Shown here piece by piece: positions 10,936 through 22,525 of a stretch of DNA of 64,000 nt. Where the stretch lies: contig CM030365.1 of NCBI GenBank assembly GCA_017893485.1, forward strand, positions 47,362,458 through 47,426,457. The letters run 5' to 3'. The notes below the pieces were generated by a model. It worked only from the letters and a program-made list of their open reading frames with translations. It made no database searches and was not told the origin of the DNA. The translations under genes and the position numbers were made by a program. Numbering within the stretch: the stretch's first letter is position 1; each line of letters begins with the position of its first letter. The stretch comes from Hemerocallis citrina. Its lineage: Eukaryota > Streptophyta > Magnoliopsida > Asparagales > Asphodelaceae.

Positions 10936-11481
10936 ATGACACACATATATATATAAATTTCAACACACCCGCATACACATATATATCCATTCTTTGCATC
11001 CAATAATTCACTTTATATATACGGTATACTTAACATATCACACAAAGCAATTCATAATATACAATTTTTACATAACACAACATATACATCAAATATACGA
11101 ACTCATACTCACCTGGGGCGATGCAAAGACCGACTGTATAAGCTCTCCGCCATTGCTCCCTGAACACGCTTCTTCTCCTATTACCATGTTATAACACTAA
11201 TTAGAGCTTAAAAATTCAAAACCAATTAATGTTGATTAATGCATATCTCCATATCTCCAACTATATCAAATCGCTCCCAACCCACTGCTACAGTCACTCA
11301 AATCCCTCACAGGTATTTCATCGACTGCCTGACGTGCATACAATATATGCACAAATCTCAAATTCTAATAACTAGGTTTCTCGTCCATAAAAATCACTAA
11401 AAAATCACTCGATATTAATCTAAGGGTCTACTAAAATTTCTACAATTATTTGGGAGATAATTCTAACATTATTAACTTCCC

Positions 11482-11489
11482 TTATATAA
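11482..11489 (-). promoter_or_regulatory. TATA box of the Z' LTR
   Basis: On the minus strand TTTATATAAG lies about 735 bp from the LTR start, followed by a leader ending in a GGTGAGT splice donor near 11112. This matches the promoter-leader-donor layout of the other long LTRs here. Confidence 0.5.
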
Positions 11490-11839
11490 ACCCAAAACCC
11501 TAATTTATGTGCAACTTACAAAATCTCCAATAATTTGTTCATTTCTTGCCTCTATAGTACCCAGCACCTCTTAATCTCCCTACTACAATATTTCTATTTA
11601 ATAGAAATTAAATTCACATAATTTTATACAAACCAAATAAAACTGGGTATACCTTCCCATGGATTTTTCTTCAAATCGATGCCCCCATGATGAAGAGAAC
11701 CCTCTACTTAGCCTACCCCTCAAATTAATTTAAAAATAATGGAGAAATGGAGTGGATTTGGGTGGGGGAAGCTATGGTGATATGGGTTGGGGTTTCGGTC
11801 AGGCGAAACGAAACCAGAAAAGGAGAAGAATGGGGAAAC

Positions 11840-11861
11840 GGGGGGGGGGGGGGGGGGGGGG
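11840..11861. repeat. 22-base poly(G) run
   Basis: An uninterrupted G run lies in the Z' LTR upstream (minus strand) of its TATA box. A similar 12-base run occurs at 18156-18167 in LTR V. Both could form G-quadruplexes, and both are regions where the sequence length may be unreliable. Confidence 0.95.
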
Positions 11862-12224
11862 TTGGAATTAAATAAAAAAATACAAATATAAATATAAAAA
11901 TTTTTTTAAGGGAATATTTACATATAAACCCCCAATCTCTAAAATATTTCAAATAAACCCCAACTCTACACTTTAAAAAAATACTAACAATACAAAATAC
12001 ATAAAATTATCTCATAATAATCCTCCAAAATTATAAAACAAAAATAAACAATATCTCCACTTAAAACTCAATTCATAACTCCAATAGATCAATACTACTG
12101 ATCCAACACAAATATCCATACCAATATCTATATTCAAGAATACAATACATCAAAAATAATCCTCCCCACTCCAGAGATATAAAACGGGTATTTTCGGTAC
12201 TTTAAAAAAGTTTGACGTGTTACA

Positions 12225-13549
12225 CTGCTTGCTCCTTCAAGCTTGGATGTAACTCCAACCGAGCTAAAATTGCTCCCAGATCTTGAGTGACCATCTCGAT
12301 ACCGGCCTGCCTAAACTCATCCTCCAACTCCTTCCTAGTTACAATCAAAGTGGATATATATCTTTTTCCTACTAAGCGCATCTGCCACCACATTGGCCTA
12401 CCACGGTTGGTATAAAATTCCTGGCCTGATATCCTCCAAGACTTCCAACCATCACCTCTGCCGCAGATTCAAATCTTTCTGCTTTTATATGTACTTTAGG
12501 CCCTTGTATCTGTATACAATTCCACTTTTGCTCCGTAGATATAATGTCGCCATATCTTCAAGGCAAAAATTACTGCGGCTAGCTCTAAATCATGCGTGGG
12601 ATAGTTCTTTTCGTGTGGTCGGAGTTACCTTGATCTGTAGGCTATTACTCTTCCTTCTTGCATCAGGACGCACCTAAATCCCAAATTTGAAGCATCACTG
12701 TAGATTACGTACCCTTTGTCTGCTTGAGGCAAGACCAAAATTGGTGCTGAAATCAACTGGTTTTTCAACTCTTGGAAGCCTTCCTCGCACTTCTCAGTCC
12801 ATTCAAAGTTCTTGTTTTTCCTTGTCAAGGCTGTGAGCGGTACTGCTATCTTTTCATAGTCCTAGATGAACTTTCGGTAGTATCCATTCAACCCTAGGAA
12901 GCTTCTCACATTTTTCACTATTTTCGATTGAGGCCAATCCTTCACCGCTTCCATCTTTTGTGGATCAGTGGCCACTCCCTCCATAGAAAGGACATGGCCA
13001 AGGAATGCAACTTCTGTCTTCCATAACTCACACTAGACAATTTTGCATACAGTTGATGCTCCTGTAGCTTATTTAGTACTGCAGTCAAGTCCTGGCATGC
13101 TCTCCTCCGACCTTGAGTACACCAGAATATCATCTATGAAGACCACAAAAATTGAGTCGATGAATGGCCGAAGAATCCAGTTCATCATATCCATAAAAAT
13201 TGCTGGAGCATTGGTTACTCCGAATGACATTACCAAGAACTCGTAGTGACCATGCCGAGTCCTGAAAGTTTTTTTTGGTACGTCCTCCTCTTTGACACGG
13301 ACTTGATGGTAGCCTGACCGCCGATCGATTTTTGAGAATATAGCTGCTCCGTGAAGCTGATCGAATAAATCATCGATCCTGGAAATTGGATACTTGTTCT
13401 AAACCGTGACCTTATTCAGTTTCCGGTAATCAATACACATTCTCGCCGAACCATCCTTCTTTTTGACCAATAGCACTTGTGCTCCCCAAGGTGAAGCACT
13501 AGGCCTGATAAATCCTTTCTGCAGTAGTTCCTCAATCTACTTCTTTACT
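12225..13549 (-). pseudogene. pol: Reverse transcriptase and RNase H of element W, truncated
   Basis: The minus strand encodes, with stops and shifts between pieces, [26 protein letters not shown], then the catalytic FIDDILVYS near 13120-13145, FLGHVLS and the RNase H start (YVIYSDASNLGFRCVLMQ, 12640-12700). An RRWLE-like motif of late RNase H is readable near 12440. Coding similarity runs right up to 12225, where the Z' LTR interrupts it before the integrase zinc finger. The element cannot produce polymerase. Confidence 0.85.
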
Positions 13550-13950
13550 TCATTCTACTCTACCGGTGCCATCCGATACGGTGCCTTTGATACTGGCGCA
13601 CTGCCCGGTTGAACAACGATGCTGAACTCCACATCTCTGTGTGGAGGTATCCCAGTAACTCCTCCAAAAATACGAGTGGGATGTCCGTATAATGGGTATC
13701 TTTTGGACCTCCTCTGGTACCTTCATCCCAGTAATAGCGGCCAGAAAATTTCCTCTCCTCTTCTTACCTTGAAACACAATCTCTGGCCTTCCGGGAACAC
13801 TGGTAGTTAGAGTAGCTCCCGACGGCATAGCTACCTCCAAAGCTAATTCAGGGGTTGTCGGATGCGTGCATTTCAACATTTCAGAAAAAAGATTTAGACA
13901 CAAAAGTGTGAGATGATCCACTATTGAACAAAACACTGGCTTGGATTCCA
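13550..13950 (-). pseudogene. Aspartic protease and linker of element W
   Basis: Directly after the proposed intron the minus strand reads ASVLFNSGSSHTFVS, the gypsy protease active site with asparagine in place of the catalytic aspartate. The rest follows in shifted frames, with IVFQGKKR and the DIFPEELPG-like protease-RT linker region eroded. The frame beginning at the first ATG (13951) is out of phase with the active-site reading, which shows a frameshift or altered splice site here. Confidence 0.65.
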
Positions 13951-14047
13951 CTGATAATTAAACATCATGTTACAAAAAGTTACTGCTTCATCAACTTCCT
14001 TACATAGTTGAAAAATAGACTTAAATATCCTACATATCATTTCATAC
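13951..14047 (-). other. Possible intron between gag and protease in element W (97 bp)
   Basis: Gag coding sequence ends EENEGVITG at a GT (CTG/GTATGA, 14047). Protease coding sequence restarts just after an AG (TTAATTATCAG, 13951). The position matches that of the clearer 167-bp intron in family X. The W junction is two bases off the expected phase, so either the acceptor has decayed or this is not a working intron. Confidence 0.45.
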
Positions 14048-14990
14048 CAGTTATTACACCTTCATTCTCTTCTGCATCCTCCTCGGTTAGGGCAAAGACA
14101 CATCCTTGGCGAAGAGGCTTCATTCCCTTGTCATTTGTTTTTTGAGTCGACCCACCGTTGCCTTTCTAGAGTTGGGGACAGCTGGATCTAACGTGCCCAA
14201 CCCTTCCACAATTGAAGCGCGTAAGTGGGCTGGTCTACAAGTTGCGCTTTGGGCATTGATTCTTGAAATGTCCTACCTTATCACAATTAAAATAGCTCCC
14301 TGGCTTGAGGGTTCCTGCCCTATCATTGGGCTTCTGGAACTTCGGTCTTTGACCTTGTTTCTGGAAGTTTGAGGCTGGAACAGACTTTTTCCTTTTGTTC
14401 TAGCTTCCTGCCCTTCCTTGTGATGACTGGTTCTGATTCATGTATATTTTTGTGACAGCTGCCCGACGAACTAGTTTTTCAAACCTTTGAATACAAAGTG
14501 GCACTATCCTTGACCTTAACGCCGACCACAGTCCTTGCTCAAACCTTTTCGCCGTCTTTACCTCATCATGTACCACCTCAGGAGCATATCGAGACAACTG
14601 TGTAAATTTCGTCTCATACTCTCGGACTGACATATTTCCTTGCTTTAAGTTGAGGAATTCCATGCCCTTTTCTTCCTGGACATCGAGAAGGAAATAGTGT
14701 TGTCTAAACTCCTCGAGAAAGATTTCCCATGCTACAGGGCCATCTCCCAAGCCGCATTTTATGGATTGTCACCAAACACCTGCAGATGCCCCCATCATTT
14801 GATACACACGGGAAAACTTTGTTTCAACATTGAGGCCAGTTCCATTGGCCCCACTTCCCTCATCTTCAGACCGTCCATTGGGACCACTCCTAGTCCTTCT
14901 CGATATCTGATGCATGGTAGGAAAAATTCACATAGGTGCCTTAATATGGTGTTGTGAAAAAGAAGGAAAGGTGGCATTCAACAGTAATAT
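14048..14990 (-). pseudogene. gag: Gag of element W
   Basis: The minus strand encodes a gypsy gag: MGDGPVAWEIFLEEFRQHY (14750 down), then FLNLKQGNMSVREYETKFT and a YAPE motif, followed near 14310-14190 by two zinc-knuckle-like repeats (FNCDKVGHFKNQCP and RFNCGRVGH; the first has lost its leading cysteine). A C-terminal VFALTEEDAEENEG sequence leads into the proposed intron. Several stops and shifts are present. It lies between the leader ORF and the protease as expected. Confidence 0.75.
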
Positions 14991-15156
14991 ATGTAACACC
15001 AGTATTTAAGTAAAACATAATACTTACATCTTCATTTATTTGTTCATTTATACATAATAGTCCAGATAGCCACTTGCACATGTTACACCCCAAAACATAT
15101 TCCTAGTGGTAGAACAAGCAAAACATAAAAAACATATATTAAGCTTGCTTTTACTG

Positions 15157-15663
15157 ATCGATTCCAGTGGAGTTCACTGCTTCCTGCACTACCCCCTGAG
15201 ATTGCCCTGATTGGGCTCGCAGCTGGGCCACTTGGGCCCGTAGCTGCTCATGCTTGCGTTCCAGGCATTCAATCTTAACTCGAAAATAGTGTTTCATCTG
15301 CACAATCCTTCAGGCGGTGTTACTTTTAAACCTCTTTAGTTTATCCACCTCTTCATTAGTGGCCAGTGCCTGTAAGCCACAAGACTCAAGTCTCTCTTCA
15401 ACGTGACCATGGCTCCATTTATAAGCAGCGAGCTCTCGGAAAAGTAGAGTAATGACATGGTGTAATGCAGTTCGCTGGGTTGGGGGTGGTGGAGAAGATT
15501 GACCGGTCGCAGAGTCACCTCTTGCTGCGGTTGCCATTGTCCCTTCGCTTGCCATCCCAATAGTGACTGGAGGTTCCTCCCCCTCCATTAGTGGTTCCTC
15601 CTCATCTGTCGCCTTTTCCTCCTCCACCCATCGGTTCCCAAAAGGTGCATCACCATCAGCCAT
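15157..15663 (-). pseudogene. Leader ORF upstream of gag in element W, coiled-coil tail
   Basis: From ATG at 15663 the frame reads an acidic, Pro-rich N-terminus (MADGDAPFGNRWVEEEK), then TALHHVITLLFRELAAYKW. After one in-frame TGA (15310-15312) it continues in the same frame through LERKHEQLRAQVAQLRAQ, a clear heptad-type coiled coil, to TAA at 15157-15159 (168 codons before that stop). It is separated from gag by about 170 bp of AT-rich sequence. I do not recognise it as a named family; extra ORFs before gag are known in Ogre/Tat elements, but the sequence does not show that relation. It could also be a gag N-terminal exon. Confidence 0.55.
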
Positions 15664-15830
15664 CCTGCGAGGAGAAAATATGGCATTTAGTCCAGATATA
15701 GAAAATTATAACACATAAGTTGAATAGTGCAAGAATATGAATTATAATCATCTACTAACTGAACTAAACCCAACTCTAACAAGGGCATCCAAGTCTAATT
15801 TCCCGTTGTGTTAGACTAAATTTGTATTCG
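15664..15830 (-). other. Untranslated leader of element W
   Basis: These 167 bp lie between the primer site and the leader ORF. They are AT-rich, and I see nothing coding. Confidence 0.55.
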
Positions 15831-15842
15831 GCTCTGATACCA
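15831..15842 (-). other. Primer binding site of element W
   Basis: The minus strand reads TGGTATCAGAGC four bases after the LTR end (CACTACA, 15847). It is a perfect initiator Met tRNA match despite decay elsewhere. Confidence 0.9.
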
Positions 15843-15846
15843 ACTC

Positions 15847-18527
15847 TGTAGTGCCCTGAATTCTCAACACTGGAATTTCGTGACACAACCAGAATCTTAC
15901 TTCAATAGTACATAACTCAGAAAGGTACATGAATTAAAAAAAGCTTTCTTACATAAAGTGTTATTACTTTTTCCAAAAAGTACAAAAATTTATTACAAAT
16001 AACTTTACAATGAACTATGGACAACGTCTCTCCACTAGGATGCTCATCTGACTCGAGGGCCTCCAGCTCCCAGGATCAGTTAGTTCTACATTAAGCAATA
16101 GAGGGCACGTCAGTTGAATACAACTGACGTAATGCTGATAAAACCAGCGACTCCCCAAAACTTGACAAACAAGATTTGATGCAAGGAAAAATGTGCAGAC
16201 AGAATAACTAATGTTCGTGTATGCCATGCCTAGAGTCTAACGCACAATACACGAATTCACATGATGCACTTATCCTAATGCAACTCATTTGGAATGTTTG
16301 CTACCCGTACTACTTACTTTCCCGAAGTCAACTTCAATGAAAACGTAGGCATCCCATACTACATACTTCCCAAGGAGTTCGCTTCCTTCTGGTTATAGGG
16401 TTCGATCCCTCGTCATGCATCCTACTCTTGTACTCTATCTCATTCTTGACATGCACCTATTGGCTGATGAGGTTGCATTTGGTCGGTCTACTTCCGTCAT
16501 TGCAGTCAATAGTGGTGTCCCCCGTTTTCCACTATGCTCAGTCCCTGAAGTCCCACTGCTCCGGTTCTCACCCAAAAAGTTGTTCACAAGCATACAAGTG
16601 GCCCTGCGGAATCCTCGCTCACGGAGACACATAGAGTCTTACTCACCCACGGAGAGCCTTACTCTAGCTCCCTGCTCGTACTAAACAACATAGAACTTGA
16701 CAGACTTTTAGGGTCCATTCCCTACATATGTCAGGAGCACCTCCCATTCTTACCACTAGATCTTAGAAATAAACATACGAGACTACGCTGCCCATCCCCC
16801 ATATAGGTGAGATGGCACCGTGTGCGTCCCCTTGATAGGCGAGTACAACACAGAGTAGTGCTTGACCTAACAATCATATGACATAATGGTCTTAGGATAC
16901 TATCATGACCCGCCACTTCTAACCTAAGATTTCTCAAAATTCCAACCCTACGGAAAACTAGACCATCCCGATCCTTGCCCAACCTAAACCGGTGAGAAAT
17001 TGATTTGACCCATGTTGTTTGCCAATCATCCTAGCTTGGATTTCAGCGCTGCCTCTGTCTGCGCGTTCAACCTTCCACGGTTAGTGATCTGCTAGCATGC
17101 GAGAATTGTCTTTATCCAAACCACTAGGGTGACACTGAGACAAACCACCCAAAATCATGCAATACTAAGGACCATAGGGTGCGACTCACTACACCAAGTC
17201 CTTTACCTCAAAAGTCAACTTGAAAGAAACAAACGAATGTGCCAATGGTAAACTAAGATTCAAGCCGCTCTAATTTAAGCATGAGATGCACGCAGATACA
17301 CACAAACATGTACAACCAAATTCAAAGCTAGATAGACCTCGATTTGAAGCTCAATCCAAGGTCCAAATATGACAAAGGCGTAATTTGATCAAAGCAGCAG
17401 CAAATTTGATTTTTGTTAAGATAGCAATTCATCTTCAAAAATTACAAAATTAAGTAAAGTTATAGTAGACATGCATATGAAGCCACAATAAAAGTTTTAG
17501 CTCTAAACTCATACTAATCATGGAGATACAATTTTTCTAAGTTAAGCATGACAATTTCATTCGCGGACAGTAAGATACACAGCACAGCAGCAACATGACC
17601 TTTTTTTAATTTCAATGCTCAACCAAATTTCATGAATTTGGTGGAGACATTAGGGACACAATCAAGATGCTCCTATAAAAATTTCAAGCCTAATACCCAA
17701 TGTGCACAAAGTTATGAATTTCCAAATCTTCTCATGTTAAAACCTTCCAAGATTTGATCTTTCTTTCACTATTATACTCCTAACCCTTAAAATGTAATCA
17801 CACAGCTATTCTTCATTCACACCATCATGCAACTCAATCCATTGCATTTTTTTCATCGTAAAGGAACAATTTTTTTTAGACATGCATAGAGTTTAGAAGT
17901 CACCCACTACGATGTGTTGAGATCTTTTTCTCCAATTCCTCTCCTTGCTTGAAAACTCCACCTCCAAGCTCCTCCACTTGATGGCTCTTCCTCACTTCTT
18001 CACCACCTAGGCTTTAGAATGGAGATAGTTCTCTTTTGAAGTGGTAGAAATGTTAGAAGCAAGAAAGGTTAAATTTAGGGTTTGAAAGAAAGATGGAGAG
18101 AAAGAAAAAGGAGTGAGCATTTCAGAGCTTTAGAGTGTATATATGGACGAGGAGAGGGGGGGGGGGGTTCATTTCTGGCCACTCGAGGATGAGGGTAAGG
18201 TGAGGGAGAGCGGAGGTGACCACACAAAACTTGCCCATAGTTTTGAGAGTGGATTAGGGTTTTTGGTAAATGGTTTTAGAGTTTCATGTTTTAATTTGTT
18301 TTATACTTAATCATATGGATAATCTTAACATATAAATACTCATACATGTATACATATATGTATTCATACACCTATACTTGCATACATATGTCTTTATAAA
18401 TATGTAACACAATACAAGCCAAATGTTTAAAGGAAGTTTGTATAAAAAAATAATTATTAGTATATTCCAGGGGCCTTAAAAACACGTTGCTCCCGCTAAC
18501 CTTCACGCTCCACAGTCATCGACAAGT
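15847..18527 (-). repeat. 5' LTR of element W (LTR V), start probably lost
   Basis: On the minus strand the LTR ends GGGCACTACA at 15847 next to the primer site. Its upstream end abuts the Z LTR at 18528 and may be truncated. It contains a TATA-like CATATATACAC (about 18135), a pyrimidine-rich start-site region with a 12-base C run on the minus strand, and a leader. No partner LTR is in the window. No gene is seen in this 2.7 kb. Confidence 0.7.
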
Positions 18528-21092
18528 TGTAGCACCAAACAAAATGTAAAACTTGTATTTTAAAAATTCTTAAATATTTGACTTATATTGTTGTTATTTA
18601 TGACTTTGAGTATATTTTCTTATATTAATTGGTTTTATTTTATTTATAATGATTAAATTGAAGTCCAGTGTTGAAAGGGAAAATATGAAATATAGGAGTT
18701 TTGAAATAAGTTTTCTCGGAGTAGATAATTCCGATTTAACCCAATATTTTTCCTGAGTACTTGTGCATAATAGAGGGTTGAATATTTGCTAATTAGAAGG
18801 AATTGCATCGTCCTAGAATGAAGTTAAAAGTTTTGGGGATTTTGCATTGAAAATAACTTTAAAAATTAAGTTTATGATAATATGGGCTTAGGCCCAAAAT
18901 TCTAACCCTCGTTATTATTCAAACCCCTAATATTTACGTTTATGCCACCCCACAACTTTTCTCCTCTCCTCCTTCCTAATTTCAGGCCGAAACCCAATAG
19001 GAACCCAAAATTAGGGTTTTTGAATCCAACCCTTCTTCCGCTTCAAACCTTGTATAGTTTGGGGTTTTTAAGTAATTTCTGTGTTCTCTTTCACGGGCGG
19101 TGTCAGTTTTTAGAGAGAGCATCGAGAAGGTATATCAATTTGTAACTTTTGTTATTGGATTCTGTGCTTTTCATTTCTTTTCATAAAAATTGTCGTAGAA
19201 AGATGCTTAGAGTTTGTAGAACATGCTAGAGGTGAAAGATTTCGATTTTTGTGGTAATGCTAATAATTATTTTGGATGATGTAGAATATTATGGGATAAT
19301 TTAGGAGTATTTATGATAAATTTTAATAATTGTTTGACAATTATAGGAAATTTTTCCGGTATCAAAAATTTATAAAAATAGAGTTTATTGATATGAAAAT
19401 ATCATAAGTATGGGAAAATATGTATAAATAATAGACTTTATTCTCAAGATGCATATATGAGTTAATTTTGGGATATATAAGTTAATTTGGGGTATTTTAA
19501 CCTTAAAATATAAAGTATTGATTTGAACTGCTCTGATCGAGGGGTAAAATTAGGATTGGTCATTAGACTAGAGAAGTGTTGATTTGATATACTTAGGTAT
19601 GTTGTATGTGATGTATGAGTATATTGGATGTGAATTTGGGGGATAGATAATGTGTGTTATGAGTTAATGACTTACGGGCTCGATAATTTTCTTAATTTGT
19701 ATTAAAAAGTGAAGTTTCATTAGCGATCGGGCGAGCGAGGAGTATCTTCTTATCAGTTTGTTAGGTGAGTATGATTGTGCTAGGTATACATTATGTTTTG
19801 ACAAAATTTTATACGGATTCGATGTGATTTAATAGAAAATACAGAATTTTTATAAGTTGAAATTGTGTTATATGGTGAATTTGCATGATTTTTAATATTT
19901 GGTGTTATGGGTGATATATTGAGTATATATTTGATAATATAAAGTAATTGGGGTTGATGTACGTATAATATACGAATGATAAATAAAAATGACATATATA
20001 TATGGTGTTATGATGTGTTGTCCAATATGGTGCATGTTTATGATATATGGGTGATAATGAGTTGTGATATGATAAATGATGAAATTAATGAGTGAGTATA
20101 TGTATGATACAGAGATGTTCAAGGTGAAATTAATGGGCGATAATATGATATAATCAACTATATAACTTGGCATATTCATAATATATTATAACGTGACAAA
20201 ATAGATACTTTGGTGCATTCATGATATGAAATAATATCATGTAATAATTTTATAAATTAAATAATCGGGTGTATGCAAATATGTGATATAATGAGATAAT
20301 AAATCGCATGGTAAATGCCAAATATGTGACAATATATTGAAATAAAAGATGAGATGCTATGTGGTGATAAAATGAGAAAAAAGATGAAATGAAAATGATA
20401 ATAACAGATAAATTTTGTTGACCAGTGCCTACATAAATCTTGGGTGTTTGGGCTAGACCTCCTAACACCCAAGGACCGACTTGGGGTGCGGTGTTTATAA
20501 CCGAAACTATGTTTGGGGTGCGGTGTTTTTATCACCCAAGCTATCGGCTTGAGGCCCGATTATTACCCAGCTTATCTGGGGTGCTGTGATTATTACCCTG
20601 GCTATCGGCCTTGGGGTGCGGTGATTATTACCTAAACTATGTTTGGGGTGCGGTGTTATATTACCCAAGTTCTACTTGGGGTACGGTGATTATTACCCAA
20701 ACTATGTTTGGGGTGCGGTAATTATTACCCAAGTTCTACTTAGGGTGCGATGTTTCCCTCGCTGGCATAGGCTGGAAGGAAAACATAACCACAGATGCGG
20801 AAGACCCTGTGGGGGCAGAGGTCCGCGTGTTCACTGGGCTGTCGGCTTTCAGTATATTGGGATATTGTAGCTCACTGGTCGACAAATTAATAAAATGAGT
20901 AAATATGAAGTGAAAGTGAGAAAGTAAAGAAAGCATGGGATGTCAAAACGAGAATGAGAAAGTAAGAAAAGTACATGTTGTGAAATGAGAATAAGAAAGT
21001 AAAGAAAGTAATTGTTGTGAAATGAAAATGAGAAAGTAAAGAAAGTATTTAATGTGAAGCGGAAATGAGGAAGTATAGAAAGTGTATAAATT
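18528..21092 (+). repeat. Long LTR Z, left part (+)
   Basis: It begins TGTAGCACC at 18528 and continues, after the inserted X composite, at 40823-43187, giving about 4.9 kb in total. It shares layout with Z' (9273-12224): a GC-richer leader, a strong splice donor (TTAG/GTGAGT at 19764-19765), hairpin array and GAGAAAGTAAAGAAAG-type purine repeats. It is one of the longest LTRs here. No coding sequence is supported. Confidence 0.78.
20465..20770 (+). repeat. Hairpin array in LTR Z
   Basis: Nine or so units of about 35-40 bp each carry GGGGTGCGGTG plus a small stem-loop. Examples are CCCAAGT-TCT-ACTTGGG (20664-20680), CCCAAAC-TAT-GTTTGGG (20696-20712) and CCCAAGC-TATCG-GCTTGAG (about 20538). 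Both arms change together between units. A second group is at 41575-41715. Confidence 0.82.
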
Positions 21093-22003
21093 TGTCAAGC
21101 CCCGCTTTCCAAAAATACGGAGTACGAGCACATGACATTGGCCCAGCGAATGAATAACGTCGTCCGTAAACTGTTTATCCGATCAACTCAACAATATAAT
21201 CAATACAGAACAATGACGCAGGCAATAATAATAATCTCATGAACGAAAATACTTGGAATGAAGCAATATGAAATAGCCAAATACAATAAACCAACTTCTG
21301 GAAACAATAATAAAATCCGGGACATAAGCCCAATAAAATGATAATCCAATCACAAATAGATAATAAGTCCCAATACATTAAGTTCATTAAAAATAACATT
21401 CAATTACAAAGCCGTAGTTCTTTAGAAAGTTTGCTCTCCAATCCCAGCAGACAATTCTCCTCCATTACCTGTGTACACTTCATCTAAAAAAGATGAGAAA
21501 AATTGTCGTTAGAGCAAGTCATGGACAGCAAGTAGAGAAAGCATAGAACAATGGAATAACGGTATAACAATGAAATAATGGATCAATAGGAATCAACAAC
21601 ATGGGTCAATAATCAATAAACACTGTCACGATAATCGATGCAATGGTATAGACAATGATTCAATATTCGATAACAATATTCAATGGTATCAATAACACTT
21701 AAACAATATTTGGTATCAATAGGAACAATGATGTACAATATGCAATGTCGATGTCGTGTCAATTCTTAAGTCTATTAATCATTTTAATCCTAACTAATGC
21801 ATCCCATACTACAGGTTCGATGTATACAACCAATTTCGTTTAGACCGAGTGGTGAATTCTATAGATCATGTGTCGGTACGATAATCACTGGTACAATACA
21901 ATATTGTTGCTCAATACATTACGATGATTCACTGATTCATTGATACGATACATTGATACGATTCACTGATGCAGTATACGAAAGATTGGGGTGCCGTAGT
22001 CAC
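21093..22003 (-). repeat. Truncated left LTR of family X
   Basis: It starts TGTCAAGCCCCGC (LTR end on the minus strand) and matches 23883-24775. Near 22003 it joins the protease region directly; the matching sequence in the neighbouring unit is more than 9 kb away, so a large internal deletion is implied. Confidence 0.82.
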
Positions 22004-22358
22004 CTAGCACAGAATTTGAATTCCTGACGTTCTGGCATACGAAACACCATCTTCTTCTTGCAACAGTCAATCACAACATGAGTGGCACCAAGCCAATCCA
22101 TCCCCAAGATAACATCAAAACCAGAATTGATGATGACAATCAGATCGGCAACAAAATGAACACCACCAATAACCAAGGGACTATGCTCACAAATCTAAGA
22201 ACACACGATAACACCTCCACCTGTAGTAATGTTCCAAGCTACCGGCATAGCACTGCTAGCCAATAGATGCAGTTCGACGAAGCGGGATGAAACAAATGAA
22301 TGAGTAGAACTAGAGTCAAAAAAAGCATCAGCGGGAAAGGAATGGACAAGGATAATGC
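22004..22358 (-). pseudogene. Protease fragment of the left X unit
   Basis: The minus strand after the intron reads HSFPADAFFDSSSTHSFVSSRF, a gypsy protease active site whose DSG is now DSS, then AWNITTGGG. The match to the right unit (34170-34516) ends at the deletion junction near 22003. RT, RNase H and integrase are absent. Confidence 0.8.
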
Positions 22359-22525
22359 CTAGGAAGAAGTCAAAGTGAGAACACAAAAAGACAGAAACAA
22401 AATGCAAGACACAGACATGAATGGAAAGCTAACACGAATAAGCAACAGAATAGGATCACAAAATAGCAAGAAAATCAAAATGAGATACAAATGAATACAA
22501 AAATGAAAAACAACTAAATATATAC
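22359..22525 (-). other. Putative spliceosomal intron at the gag/protease boundary (167 bp), left X unit
   Basis: On the minus strand gag ends GTTGTTGCAG, then GTATATATTTAG, and the intron ends TTCTTCCTAG before GCATTATCC. The interior is strongly T-rich, as in plant introns. The gag frame read on through it stops at the terminal TAG. Removal joins a phase-1 codon and brings the protease active site into the gag frame. It has the same length as the copy at 34517-34683. Confidence 0.75.

Larger units (their letters stand above)
9273..12224 (-). repeat. Long LTR (Z type, here Z'), minus strand, cut by the Sirevirus
   Basis: Read on the minus strand it begins TGTAACACGTC at 12224, inside the pol of element W, and is broken at 9273 by the Sirevirus. 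It is recognised as an LTR because its hairpin arrays, its 9560-9690 segment and its purine-rich stretches (minus strand GAGAAAGTAAAGAAAG) recur in Z, which ends beside a primer site at 43190. By comparison with Z, about 1.4 kb of this LTR should lie left of the Sirevirus, outside the window. It holds a TATA box (11482-11489), a 22-G run (11840-11861) and a strong 5' splice site on the minus strand (CCCCAG/GTGAGT, 11112-11113). Confidence 0.8.
12225..18527 (-). mobile_element. Decayed Ty3/gypsy element W (5' LTR to RNase H), minus strand
   Basis: On the minus strand the order is LTR (18527-15847), primer site, a leader ORF, gag with zinc knuckles, protease, RT and RNase H. It stops abruptly at 12225 where the Z' LTR begins, so integrase and the 3' LTR are missing. 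RT without integrase before it places it in Ty3/gypsy. Motif wording ([24 protein letters not shown]) is like plant chromoviruses, Tekay/Del in particular. Many stops and frameshifts show it is old. Confidence 0.85.
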
